From NCBI GenBank assembly GCA_016711265.1, contig JADJTI010000004.1, positions 372,001 to 436,000 on the forward strand: a stretch of 64,000 nt of DNA, read 5' to 3'. Each line of letters begins with the position of its first letter. Position 1 is the first letter of the stretch. The notes below the pieces were generated by a model that saw nothing but the letters and a program-made list of their open reading frames with translations, did not search any database and was not told the DNA's origin. Both the position numbers and the translations under genes were made by a program. Shown one piece after another: positions 33,632 to 41,803 of this stretch. The DNA comes from Austwickia sp. (GTDB lineage Bacteria; Actinomycetota; Actinomycetes; Actinomycetales; Dermatophilaceae).

Positions 33632-34660
33632 TTAGTGCGTATCGAAGTACTGCTGAATCTGACCGGTCTGGCTGGTCCGGGTCAGGGCCAGCGCCAGGAG
33701 GACCCGCGCCTGGTACGGCGAGAGGTCACCGGCGGCGACCCAGTCGTGGGCGTCGTCATCCACCGCACCATTGCGGGACACCGGCCCGGCGGCAACCCGG
33801 CTGGCTCGAACCACCACGACCCCCGCCCGGCGCGCCCGGTCCAGCGCCGCCGCCACCGCCGCCGGAACGTTGCCGCTGCCCGGACCCAGGTGGACGATCC
33901 CACGGGCCCCGCCGGCCACCAGGGCCGCCACCACCTCGGTCGGCAGGTCCGCCCGGCTGACCAGCAGCTCCACCAGCGGCAGCGATTCCGGGAGGTCCTC
34001 GATCGCGAACGTACCGCGGGACCGGACCGGCCGGGCGTACCAGAGCACCTGGCCGGCGACCACCTCCGCGAGCGCGGTGTGCCGTCCGCTGAAGGCCGCC
34101 GTCCGGACGGTGTCGACCTTGCGGAGCCCGCGCGCGGTGTAGACGTCTTGGCCGACCACGACGAGGGTGCCCAGCCCCGACGCGCCGGGATCGGCGGCCA
34201 CCCGTACGGCGCCCAGCAGGTTCCCGGGGCCGTCGGCGCTGACCGCGTCGGCCGGGTGCATCGACCCGACGACGACCACGGGTTTGTCGGAGGTCAGGCT
34301 CAGGTGCAGCAGGTAGGCGCTCTCCTCCAAGGTGTCGGTGCCATGCGTCACGACGACGCCGTCGACTCCGGGATCGGCCAGCTCGGCGGCCACCACCGCG
34401 GCCAGCTCAGCCTGCCGGGGCAGGTCGAGGTCGACCGAATCGAGGGCGAAAACCGCGCGACAGCGCAGCTCCGCCAACTCGGCCAGGCCGGGAACGGCGG
34501 CAACGAGCGCTTCCGCCGAGAGCGCCCCGGGGCGGTAGGCCCGGCCCTGGGAGCCCGCGGCCAGCCCGGCGATGGTGCCGCCGGTGGCCACGATGACGAT
34601 GCGCGGTTTCTCGGCCGGCTCGGCCTCGGGCATGGCGGGGTCTGGCTGGCTGGACGGCAT
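33632..34660 (-). CDS. L-asparaginase (type I/II fold)
   Basis: Hydrolyses asparagine to aspartate and ammonia. It has the first catalytic Thr in IVIVATGGTIAG and the second in VVVTHGTDTLEESAYLL, plus the expected VVVGSMHPADAVSADGPGNL. About 342 residues from the ATG at 34660; a GTG at 34702 would add 14. There is no clear signal peptide, so a cytoplasmic enzyme is likely. Downstream glycerate kinase is close on the same strand. Confidence 0.93.
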   Translation of the reverse strand: MPSSQPDPAMPEAEPAEKPRIVIVATGGTIAGLAAGSQGRAYRPGALSAEALVAAVPGLAELAELRCRAVFALDSVDLDLPRQAELAAVVAAELADPGVDGVVVTHGTDTLEESAYLLHLSLTSDKPVVVVGSMHPADAVSADGPGNLLGAVRVAADPGASGLGTLVVVGQDVYTARGLRKVDTVRTAAFSGRHTALAEVVAGQVLWYARPVRSRGTFAIEDLPESLPLVELLVSRADLPTEVVAALVAGGARGIVHLGPGSGNVPAAVAAALDRARRAGVVVVRASRVAAGPVSRNGAVDDDAHDWVAAGDLSPYQARVLLALALTRTSQTGQIQQYFDTH

Positions 34661-34714
34661 GGCCGATTCTCTCGCGACGGCGACGTGACGGGCCACGGGC
34701 ACATCAGCGGCAGG

Positions 34715-35644
34715 TCAGCGGCAGGTCTGCGGTAGCTCCGCTGGGCCTGCCGCGGTCAGCCGCTGCCGCAACATCCCGGCGAGCCGGTTCAGCTGGGCGA
34801 CGTGGGCCCAGTCGCCGTCGCTCTGCCGGACCGCAGGACCGACGCCGGCGGTGATCAGAGCCACCGCGTACCCGTTCACGATGCCCATCTGGCGGGTGGG
34901 CGTCGACGGACGCAGCCACCCGCCCTTCCAGGCAGACGCGCCGATCGAGCCCAGACCCCAGGCATGCGCGCGGATCGGTCTCATGGTCTCCAGGAGATAT
35001 CGGCTGGTAGCGCGATTGGCGACCCTGCCGGCGGCCAGGGCTCCCAGGAATCTGACCTGCTCCCGGAGGCTCCACCGCATCAATCCGGCGCGGCGGTCAG
35101 GAGCCCTGGTGGAGGTGTCGCCGATCGCCCGCAGGATCGCGTTGATCGGCGCGGCTTGCCCCCCCGGTATCGCAGCGGCCATGGCCACCACGGCAGACCC
35201 GTCGGAGCGCTGCAGGGCCGAGGCGACCCACCGGCGCTGCCCGGCGTTCAGGCGGCGCGGGTCGCCCCCGGCGACCACCTTGACGAACGCCGCTGCCACC
35301 AGCACCTTCGACGTCGACCAGGCCGGCGCGCCGGCCACCGAGCCTTCCACCACCACCTGGTCGGGGCAGCGCAGGGGGGCAAACGCCCAGGCGTTGCGCT
35401 GGTCCCCGCGCAGCGACGGCGGCGGGGCCGCCGTAGGCGAGGCCGCTGTAGGCCAGGCCGCCGTCCGCGGGACCGTCATGGGCGGGACGGTCGCCGGTGT
35501 GACCGACGCGGACCAGGTCGACGAGCTCACCGCGGGTGCCGGCGCGGGCGTCGTACCGGCGCACCCGAGCACCAGAAGCGCCGACACCCACGCCGGCCAA
35601 GCCCGTAGGGCGTCCGCGCGGACCGGGTGGGTAGCAGCAGTCAC
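34715..35644 (-). CDS. Secreted beta-lactamase-fold serine hydrolase-like lipoprotein
   Basis: Protein of 309 residues with an N-terminal hydrophobic segment and lipobox (VLGC, residues about 25-28), then a Pro/Thr/Ala-rich linker. The mature domain has WSTSKVLVAAAF, an SxxK motif (active-site Ser and Lys), and SAWKGGW, which resembles the KTG strand motif. The middle SDN-like motif is not clear. This places it with class A beta-lactamase-like or penicillin-binding-related proteins; antibiotic hydrolysis should not be assumed. The start overlaps the stop of the coiled-coil gene upstream (ATGA). Confidence 0.75.
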   Translation of the reverse strand: MTAATHPVRADALRAWPAWVSALLVLGCAGTTPAPAPAVSSSTWSASVTPATVPPMTVPRTAAWPTAASPTAAPPPSLRGDQRNAWAFAPLRCPDQVVVEGSVAGAPAWSTSKVLVAAAFVKVVAGGDPRRLNAGQRRWVASALQRSDGSAVVAMAAAIPGGQAAPINAILRAIGDTSTRAPDRRAGLMRWSLREQVRFLGALAAGRVANRATSRYLLETMRPIRAHAWGLGSIGASAWKGGWLRPSTPTRQMGIVNGYAVALITAGVGPAVRQSDGDWAHVAQLNRLAGMLRQRLTAAGPAELPQTCR

Positions 35645-36555
35645 CCCGCCATGGTGGCCCCGGCAGCGGCCAGCGTCGAGCGGGCGGCGTCAAGGTCGGC
35701 GGCGGCGGCTTCGCGCTCCCGGGTGGCCGCCTGCGCGTCAGCCACCAAAGCGGTGTGTTCCGCACGGGCCGTCGCCAGCATCGCCTCGAACTCACCGACC
35801 CTGCGCTGCGCCGACGCCACCCGGCGGTCGGCCTCCGCCTCCGCCAGTGAGGCCGCCGCCAGCGCCCGGTCGGCGGCGGCCACCTGCTCCTGCGCGGCCT
35901 GACGACGGCGCTGCGCCTCGGGCTCCTCCTCCACCTGCTCGGCGTGCTCCTGTTCGGCCGCGTGCTCGCGGCGAGTCGTGCGCATCACGCGCGGGGCCGA
36001 CGAGACCGGGACCGGGCTGGGCATGCCCTCGCCTGCCGAGTCGGCGTCCACGTCCACCTCGCCCATCCCGGCGTACAGCAACGCCTTGACCAGTTGCCCC
36101 GACAGCACCGCCTCCTGGGCCCGCTCGTCGGCCAGGGCGGCCACCAACGTGTTGCGGACCTCCTGACGAACCGCCGCCGACAGCGCCTGGCCCCGGGCCG
36201 CGGCCACGGTTGCCGCCGCCGAGATGAAGGCGTCCAGGAGAGCGTCGCGTTGGGGCCGGAGCGCGCGCAGCGCATCGGCGTCCAGGCTCGCCTGGGCGGT
36301 GCGGAGCAACTGACCGGTACGGCGGAGCGCCTGCGCCTGTTCGGGTCGGGCGCGGACCAGCTGATTCATGGCCCAGGCCGCCGTCGTCGGGGGCCGCAGG
36401 CCGTCGATCTGGCGCGCCGCGTCCTGCGCCCCGGCCGACCGGGCGGCCCGCACCAGGTCTTTACGCGCTGCGGTGAACTCGGCCAGATCCAGCCCGTACA
36501 GCAGGTCTGCGGCGGAGGCGAGGTCCGGCACCGGCTCGACTGTTTGGCCATTCAT
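35641..36555 (-). CDS. Uncharacterised coiled-coil protein
   Basis: Protein of 304 residues with no known enzyme motif. Residues about 1-150 are helical with LYGLDLAEFTAARKDLVRAA and a PPTTAAWAMNQLVRARPEQA segment, seen in uncharacterised actinobacterial proteins. After an acidic linker, residues about 195-300 are a long Ala/Glu/Arg-rich coiled coil. A cytoplasmic scaffold is possible. Translationally coupled to the downstream lipoprotein gene, and divergent from the fabG-like gene with a palindrome between. Confidence 0.7.
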   Translation of the reverse strand: MNGQTVEPVPDLASAADLLYGLDLAEFTAARKDLVRAARSAGAQDAARQIDGLRPPTTAAWAMNQLVRARPEQAQALRRTGQLLRTAQASLDADALRALRPQRDALLDAFISAAATVAAARGQALSAAVRQEVRNTLVAALADERAQEAVLSGQLVKALLYAGMGEVDVDADSAGEGMPSPVPVSSAPRVMRTTRREHAAEQEHAEQVEEEPEAQRRRQAAQEQVAAADRALAAASLAEAEADRRVASAQRRVGEFEAMLATARAEHTALVADAQAATREREAAAADLDAARSTLAAAGATMAG

Positions 36556-36622
36556 GGGGCCATCTTCACCTGTCGACGCGGCAATCCTCGGGACCTGCGC
36601 GCGACCACCCCGATGTCGCCAG

Positions 36623-36647
36623 GGCCACGTCCTCTAGAGGCGTGGCC
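36623..36647. promoter_or_regulatory. Palindromic operator candidate in the divergent fabG promoter
   Basis: GGCCACG, then the perfect 10-bp palindrome CCTCTAGAGG, then CGTGGCC: a 25-bp near-perfect dyad with a single unpaired base, 29-53 bp upstream of the fabG-like start and 68-92 bp from the start of the divergent gene. The size and symmetry suit a TetR- or MarR-type repressor dimer. No regulator gene is adjacent. Confidence 0.5.
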
Positions 36648-36675
36648 GCTGGAACGGCAAGCTAGTGTCCAGAGT

Positions 36676-38136
36676 GTGAGCAGATTGACGGAATCACCCG
36701 CCCGCGTCCGCCGCTCCCCCGAACACACTCCGCTGGGACGGCCGCACCCGGAGCGCTCCCACGAGGAACGCCTCCACTTCGAGCGTCCGCACTTCGACTA
36801 CGCGCACTTCGCCCAGGGACACCTGGGGTCGCGACTGACCAAGGCGCTGCGGCTGCCCCGCCCGGCGCCGCTTCGACGGTATTCCTCCGACACGCTGATC
36901 GACGGCGTTGTCCTCATCGACGGGTACGCCGAGGCGGTCGTCGCCGCCCGGATGCGCGACAATCTGGGTGCGCTGGGGATCCCGCTGGCCGACGCTCCAC
37001 CGGAGCCGCCGGGGGTGTCCTCGCTGGCAGCGGTGATCGTCGACATGACCTCGATCACCGAGCCGCACCACCTGGAGACGATGCGGGCGATCATCGCGCC
37101 GGCGCTGCGCTGCCTGGCCCCGTGCGGCCGGGTCATCGCGATCGTCCGGCCCCCGCAGGAAGCCTCGACGGTAGCCATGGCGGCCGCTCGGCGCGGGGTC
37201 GACGGCGCCATCCGCTCGCTGGCCAAGGAACTGGAGGCCGGGACGACCGCGAACACCGTCGAGATCGCCGACATGGCCGACGGCGCCGCCGAGTCGGTCA
37301 TCCGGTTCCTGCTCTCGGGCCGCTCGGCGTACGTCAGCGGACAGCTGATCCGGGTCGGCGCGCCCGTCGGGCCACTCACCCCGCCACTGGATTGGACCAC
37401 GCCGTTGGCACAATGCGTGGCGGTGGTGACCGGGGCGGCCTCGGGCATCGGGGAGGCGACCGCGCGAACGCTGGCCCGCGACGGGGCTGTCGTCGTCTGT
37501 GTCGACGTACCGGCCAGGGAGGCCGAGCTGGCGCTCCTGTCAACGGAGATCGGCGGGTCGGCGCTGACCCTCGACATCACGGACCCCCACGCCGGCGCCC
37601 GCATCGCGGCGCACTGTCGGGAGCACCACGGCGGCCTGGACATCGTGACCCACGTGGCCGGCACGAAGGCCGATGGACCGCTCTCCGACCTGGACCTGGC
37701 GCGCTGGCGCACCGTGATGGAGGTCAACCTGACCTCCGTGCTGCGGATGAACGACGCCCTGATCCCGGCGATCCGTGAGGGCGGGCACGTGGTGTTCGTC
37801 TCCTCCACGACCGGGCTGGCCGGCAACCGCGGCCAGGCGAACTACGCGGCCTCCAAGGCCGGGGTGATCGCGATGACGTCGGCGTTGGCCGGGCAGGACA
37901 GCGTGCGCGCCAAGCAGGTGACGGTCAACGCCGTCGCCCCCGGCTACATCGCCACGACGATGACTGCGGATACGCCGGTGCTGGCCCGGGAGGTCGGCAA
38001 GTTCCTGAACTCCCTCCACCAGGCCGGGCTGCCCACGGATGTCGCCGAGGTGATCTCGTGGCTGTGTTGGCCCGAGACCCGCGGCGTGAACGGCGAGACC
38101 ATCCGCGTCTGCGGTCAGCTCCTCACGGGTGCCTGA
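36676..38136 (+). CDS. Two-domain 3-oxoacyl-ACP/CoA reductase (FabG4-like SDR)
   Basis: High-molecular-weight FabG of 486 residues. An N-terminal degenerate Rossmann-like domain (about 50-235) precedes a complete short-chain dehydrogenase domain: TGAASGIGEAT (NAD(P) site), VAGTKADGPL, and the catalytic SSTTGLAGNRGQANYAASKAG (Ser, Tyr, Lys). Mycobacterial FabG4 shares this layout and reduces beta-ketoacyl-CoA using NADH. The first 45 residues contain an unusual His/Glu/Phe-rich stretch (HEERLHFERPHFDYAHFAQG). GTG at 36676 is the start; an upstream open frame is a shadow. Convergent with a lipase-like gene. Confidence 0.9.
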   Translation: MSRLTESPARVRRSPEHTPLGRPHPERSHEERLHFERPHFDYAHFAQGHLGSRLTKALRLPRPAPLRRYSSDTLIDGVVLIDGYAEAVVAARMRDNLGALGIPLADAPPEPPGVSSLAAVIVDMTSITEPHHLETMRAIIAPALRCLAPCGRVIAIVRPPQEASTVAMAAARRGVDGAIRSLAKELEAGTTANTVEIADMADGAAESVIRFLLSGRSAYVSGQLIRVGAPVGPLTPPLDWTTPLAQCVAVVTGAASGIGEATARTLARDGAVVVCVDVPAREAELALLSTEIGGSALTLDITDPHAGARIAAHCREHHGGLDIVTHVAGTKADGPLSDLDLARWRTVMEVNLTSVLRMNDALIPAIREGGHVVFVSSTTGLAGNRGQANYAASKAGVIAMTSALAGQDSVRAKQVTVNAVAPGYIATTMTADTPVLAREVGKFLNSLHQAGLPTDVAEVISWLCWPETRGVNGETIRVCGQLLTGA

Positions 38137-38151
38137 CCCGCCCCGCGCCCC

Positions 38152-38192
38152 TCGTGCCGCAGCCGCCGCTCAGTCGGTCGGCTGCGGCACGA
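38152..38192. terminator. Bidirectional hairpin terminator
   Basis: Perfect 14-bp inverted repeat (TCGTGCCGCAGCCG and complement) with a 13-nt loop, located between the fabG-like stop and the convergent lipase-like gene and extending into the last codons of the latter. Confidence 0.75.
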
Positions 38193-39405
38193 ACCATTGC
38201 GCCAGCCGCTCGTAGACGGCCGGGTGATTCAGCAACGCCAGGTGATGGACCCGGGGGATCGACACGACGGTGGCCACGCCGCCCTCGGGGAGCCGGGCGA
38301 CGTCGTACCCGCCGGAGGCGCTCGGGATCGGCACCAGGACGTCGCCGGCGAAGTCGCGCCACCGGCCACGTTCCCCCGGCAGCAGCGCCCCGAAGAGCAG
38401 GTAGTGGCGGCAGTGCGGGGACGGCCCGGCACCCTCGGCGTACAACTCCTGGTGGGCCCCCAGGCCCTCGCCGAGATCGCGGATGCCGATGCTGCGCCCG
38501 TCGATGGTCCCCTTGAGCCAGCGGACGGCGGCCAAGGGCTCCACGGCCTCAGCCAACGCCTTGGCGCCGCGTTCCAGGGGGGCCCCCAGGTACGGCGTCC
38601 CGAGGGTGACCGTCGAATGCACCCATTCCGGCCAGCCACCGTGGGCCTGTGCCAGCGCGCTGTGCAGCACCAGCCCGCCCATTGAATGGCCGACCAGCAC
38701 GATGTCGCGGATCGGCACCGGCCAACCCGCCAGCACGGCGTCCATCAGATCGGTGAACGCACGGCCGTTGTCGGCGACCGCGCGGCCGGTGTTGTACCGC
38801 ACCCACAGCGGCGTGAAGCCCCCATCGGCGGCGAGTCTCGATCCGTACGAGACGCTCGCGTCGCCGTACTGCGGGAACGCCCGGAACCGCCACGAGTCCT
38901 CGGTCTCCATCAGCCCGTGCAAGAAGACTGCGATCCGGTCGGTGGCTGCCGGGTACGCGGCGGCGAGGCCCTCCGGGGTCGGCGACACGTCGGCACCGTC
39001 TTGACGCAGCTTCAGCGGGCCGGCGAACGGGTGGCCCATGGAGGCCAGCCGGTCGCCGTACATCCCGTTGACGAAGGCCAGCATGAGGGCGGTGTGCGGT
39101 ACGTCGGCCAGCCGCAGCCCGGGCGCCGGTCGCGCCCGGTCCCGGTGGGCGGGGGGCTCCAGCGCCGCCACCGCGACCCCGGCCGCGGACGCGGCCTGCA
39201 GGCCCAGGTCGACCACCTTGTAGATGCCCGACAGGTGTGCGCCGTGCAAGCCCCCGATCCGGCGGGCGGCGGGCCCGAAGACCCGTGCCATTTCGCGGAC
39301 CACCGAGTCGTGCACGGCCATATGGGTTTCCTGCACCAGACCGCGCACGCTGCGCGCCCCCAGACCCACGAGGTGGATCAGCGACTGGGCGTCGTCCCGG
39401 TGCAT
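38170..39405 (-). CDS. Alpha/beta-fold lipase/esterase (PGAP1-like)
   Basis: Protein of 411 residues. A long N-terminal region (about 1-160) precedes an alpha/beta hydrolase domain: AVFLHGLMETEDSW (oxyanion region), VLVGHSMGGLVLHSA (nucleophile Ser) and VTLGTPYLGAPLE, typical of PGAP1-like and lipase-type esterases. A late His is likely in VHHLALLNHP. There is no signal peptide, so it is intracellular or membrane-attached. It may act on lipids or polyester; the substrate is unknown. Confidence 0.85.
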   Translation of the reverse strand: MHRDDAQSLIHLVGLGARSVRGLVQETHMAVHDSVVREMARVFGPAARRIGGLHGAHLSGIYKVVDLGLQAASAAGVAVAALEPPAHRDRARPAPGLRLADVPHTALMLAFVNGMYGDRLASMGHPFAGPLKLRQDGADVSPTPEGLAAAYPAATDRIAVFLHGLMETEDSWRFRAFPQYGDASVSYGSRLAADGGFTPLWVRYNTGRAVADNGRAFTDLMDAVLAGWPVPIRDIVLVGHSMGGLVLHSALAQAHGGWPEWVHSTVTLGTPYLGAPLERGAKALAEAVEPLAAVRWLKGTIDGRSIGIRDLGEGLGAHQELYAEGAGPSPHCRHYLLFGALLPGERGRWRDFAGDVLVPIPSASGGYDVARLPEGGVATVVSIPRVHHLALLNHPAVYERLAQWFVPQPTD

Positions 39406-39494
39406 CGCGGCCTCCAGCCGTCATCCGCGAGGCAACGCCGCACGGTCAGGACTCCAGTGTCCTCCGGCGGCCGCCGCAGGGCGACCCCCGGGGC

Positions 39495-40088
39495 TCAGTC
39501 CACTCCGGGAGTGTCCAGTCCCCACTTGGCCACCCGGTGTCGCTCCCGGCCCAGGGTGGCGGCGTCCACGACGAGGATCCGCAGCGCCGTCCCGGCCAGC
39601 GCGCCGGCCGCGAGCTCGGCAGCACACTCCCAGCACGCCGCGGCGTACGTGATCAGGGGGCCGGTGACCACCTTGATCGTCTCGGTGGGCGCGTCCGCGC
39701 CACACCCGCCACAGGGCAGCGCGGTCCAATCGACGCTGCCGGCCCGCAGGCACGCGCCGCACACCACGTGTCCCGGCCGTGGGGCCAACGCCGCCCAGGG
39801 TCGAGGGTTGCGTACATCGACGTGGGCACAGGTGTGTCCGTGCCCGCAGATCAACTCGGCCAACGTCCAGGCCGCGGGGATCGCGGCCCAGTCGGGCGCG
39901 TCGGCCACCCGCAGAGCGGGGACCCGGCCCCGCCGCGCGGCCGCCTCCGCCTCGTCGGCCGCGGCGGCGTACACACTGGCGCGGGGGCCGCAGTCGTCCC
40001 AGCACACATCCCAGTCGTCAAGTTCGTCACCCCGGGCAAGGCGCATCGCCAACTCGCCGATCGCTACGGCATTGTCGTCGAACATCAT
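39495..40088 (-). CDS. Uncharacterised Cys/Trp-rich protein with zinc-ribbon-like motifs
   Basis: Protein of 197 residues that I do not recognise. It has ten or so Cys in pairs: WDVCWDDCG, ICGHGHTCAH, VVCGACLRAG, PCGGCGAD and CWECA. The CxxC and GHGHxC spacings suggest one or two structural zinc sites. ATG at 40088 begins the protein; the adjacent ATG at 40085 is equivalent. No membrane segment. Isolated between the lipase-like and antitoxin-like genes. A DNA- or RNA-binding or redox role is possible. Confidence 0.6.
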   Translation of the reverse strand: MMFDDNAVAIGELAMRLARGDELDDWDVCWDDCGPRASVYAAAADEAEAAARRGRVPALRVADAPDWAAIPAAWTLAELICGHGHTCAHVDVRNPRPWAALAPRPGHVVCGACLRAGSVDWTALPCGGCGADAPTETIKVVTGPLITYAAACWECAAELAAGALAGTALRILVVDAATLGRERHRVAKWGLDTPGVD

Positions 40089-40236
40089 GGTCGCCACCCC
40101 TGGACCCACGCGGCGCCTTTCGCGCCGGAGCCCGAGCCGGGTTGCGCGAGAGCCTGTTTGGCCGCTGCTTATGTGGTGGCCCATCGGCAGGCCGGGGCGT
40201 GACCTGAGGTCGACGCGCAGGGCGGCGCCGTCGTGG

Positions 40237-40776
40237 CTACGGCTGCGGGGTGTCGCGAACCCAGTTCCCGTCCGGGCCGCGGTGCCAACCCGGGGTGGGC
40301 GCCGGCGGCATCGGAGCGGCAGGTGCCGAGGCGCCCGGTGCGGGCGGGGTGACCGGTGCGCCGGCGGCGGGTGGGGGCCCGGCCGGGGCCGTGGCGGGCG
40401 GGGTGTAGGTGGGAATGGGGCTGGCCATCGACGGGCCCGCGGTGGGAGCCGCCGCAGCGCCCCCAGGGTTCGTCGCCGCGGCAGCGGGACCGTCGCCGGC
40501 TCCGTCCGGGTCGGTGTGGCGCTCCTGCTCGACCAGGTCGACACCCTTGGCGGCCTGCGCCTTCACCTTCTCGACCTTGTCGTGATACTTGCCGCCGGTC
40601 TTCTCATCGACCACCCGGCCGGCCTTGTCCAACGCCTCATCGATCTTCGACCGGTTCTCGTGGGCGATCTCCCCGGCGCGGGCCTTCGCCCGACCGAACA
40701 CCTTGAACGCGGCGTTCAGCGCCCCCTCGGCCTGCTGCTCGAACTTCGAGCCGGGCTTGTTCGGTTCCTGGTTCAT
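40237..40776 (-). CDS. Rv0909/MT0933-type antitoxin-like protein with Pro/Ala tail
   Basis: Protein of 179 residues. The first 90 residues are charged helices (NAAFKVFGRAKARAGEIAHE, KIDEALDKAGRVVDEKTGGK, then HDKVEKVKAQAAKGVD), matching the family labelled antitoxin after Mycobacterium Rv0909. The second half is low-complexity Pro/Ala with a final GWHRGPDGNWVRD motif. AGGAGGGG lies 8 bp upstream of the ATG. No toxin gene is adjacent, so the antitoxin role is doubtful here and a CsbD/stress-like role is equally possible. Confidence 0.65.
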   Translation of the reverse strand: MNQEPNKPGSKFEQQAEGALNAAFKVFGRAKARAGEIAHENRSKIDEALDKAGRVVDEKTGGKYHDKVEKVKAQAAKGVDLVEQERHTDPDGAGDGPAAAATNPGGAAAAPTAGPSMASPIPTYTPPATAPAGPPPAAGAPVTPPAPGASAPAAPMPPAPTPGWHRGPDGNWVRDTPQP

Positions 40777-40907
40777 CCTGGGCACCCCTCCTGCGAGCTG
40801 ATCGACGCCGCTGCGCCGCCACCATCCCAGCATGACCTGCGTGCGCGGTGAATGACACCTGATCGGGAATCGCCGCCCCTGCGGGACCTCTGATGGTCGC
40901 GCCCGCC

Positions 40908-41429
40908 TCACGTGAGCGCCGGAGGATCCTCCGGGGAGAGCGCACCGGCCTGGACATCGCGGATGAAACGCTCGGTGCGCAGCGCCAAGGGAATCAGCAT
41001 CAGCTCGACCGCCACCGCCGGGAACACCCCCACCGCCTGCCAGCCAGCCACGGCCAGGACCGACGCGCAGACGGCGGACAGCACGAACAGGGACGCCAGG
41101 GCCAGCGGGGACGGGCTGATCGGTGCCGAGGGCGCTCCCCGATCCAGCGCCCGGCGCACCGCGACACTCGAGCGCAGCATCCGCCAGGTCAACGCGGTCC
41201 CGGTCCACCCGAGGACGGTGATGACCCGTACGGCGACCACTGCGGGGGTGGGGTCGTCGTATCGCTGCTCCAGCCCTCCCCACGCCAGCGCCCACACCCC
41301 GAAGCAGCCTTCGACGAGGTGACCGAACATCAGCAAACCCCACGTCGCGATGATCGAGTCCCCGCGGAACACCGGGTCCAGCCCCGCCGCCCCCGCGCCG
41401 TCGGCGGGGCCGGGAAGCGCGGCGGTCAC
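40908..41429 (-). CDS. Small integral membrane protein, unknown function
   Basis: About 173 residues with four hydrophobic helices: IIATWGLLMFGHLVEGCFGV, VAVRVITVLGWTGTALTW, LALASLFVLSAVCASVLAVA and VGVFPAVAVELMLIPLAL. No known family signature was recognised. The GTG start overlaps the DUF1330 stop (GTGA), so the two are translated together. Confidence 0.65.
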   Translation of the reverse strand: MTAALPGPADGAGAAGLDPVFRGDSIIATWGLLMFGHLVEGCFGVWALAWGGLEQRYDDPTPAVVAVRVITVLGWTGTALTWRMLRSSVAVRRALDRGAPSAPISPSPLALASLFVLSAVCASVLAVAGWQAVGVFPAVAVELMLIPLALRTERFIRDVQAGALSPEDPPALT

Positions 41430-41788
41430 CCGGGCGCTGCCACGCGCAGCACATCCGTGGCGACGTGTCCGGGCGACACTCCGTTGCACAGCATGATGAC
41501 CCCGCGGGACTCGGCGGTCCGGTGCGCGATGATCGCCTGGTACTCCGCCGACTTGTACCACTGGCGTGCCCGGAGGAAGTCCGGGAACTCCAGCAGGATC
41601 ACCTGGCCCTCCCACTCCCCCTCCAGCACGTGGTTGCGTCCGCCGTGCACCAGGAAGCGGCCGCCGTACGGGGTCAAGGTGTCATCGAGGGCTTCCAGGT
41701 AGGCCTGCATCCGCGGCCCGAGCGTCACGTCCTGCAGCAGGCCGATCCCGTATGCCGGCACAACCCCACCTCTTCCTGTCGTGGCCAC
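41426..41788 (-). CDS. DUF1330 domain protein
   Basis: Protein of 120 residues with the dimeric alpha/beta-barrel DUF1330 pattern: YLEALDDTLTPYGGRFLVHG, GEWEGQVILLEFPDFLRARQWYKSAEYQAI (as VILLEFP, then RARQWYKS, then EYQAI). The family has no settled activity; a ferredoxin-like fold with possible small-ligand binding is typical. Coupled to the downstream membrane protein gene, and 15 bp from the APC permease stop upstream. Confidence 0.82.
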   Translation of the reverse strand: MATTGRGGVVPAYGIGLLQDVTLGPRMQAYLEALDDTLTPYGGRFLVHGGRNHVLEGEWEGQVILLEFPDFLRARQWYKSAEYQAIIAHRTAESRGVIMLCNGVSPGHVATDVLRVAAPG

Positions 41789-41803
41789 CGCCCCGTGGGC
41801 GGC

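Noticed and set aside
34715..35644. Antibiotic-resistance beta-lactamase
   Set aside because: The SxxK motif is present but the SDN motif is unclear and the family is broad; resistance cannot be claimed.
35944..36675. Open frame upstream of and continuous with the fabG-like gene
   Set aside because: Antisense shadow of the coiled-coil gene; GTG at 36676 fits the transition to real protein.
40237..40776. Toxin-antitoxin system
   Set aside because: The antitoxin-like protein has no neighbouring PIN, RelE or other toxin gene, so a system is not supported.
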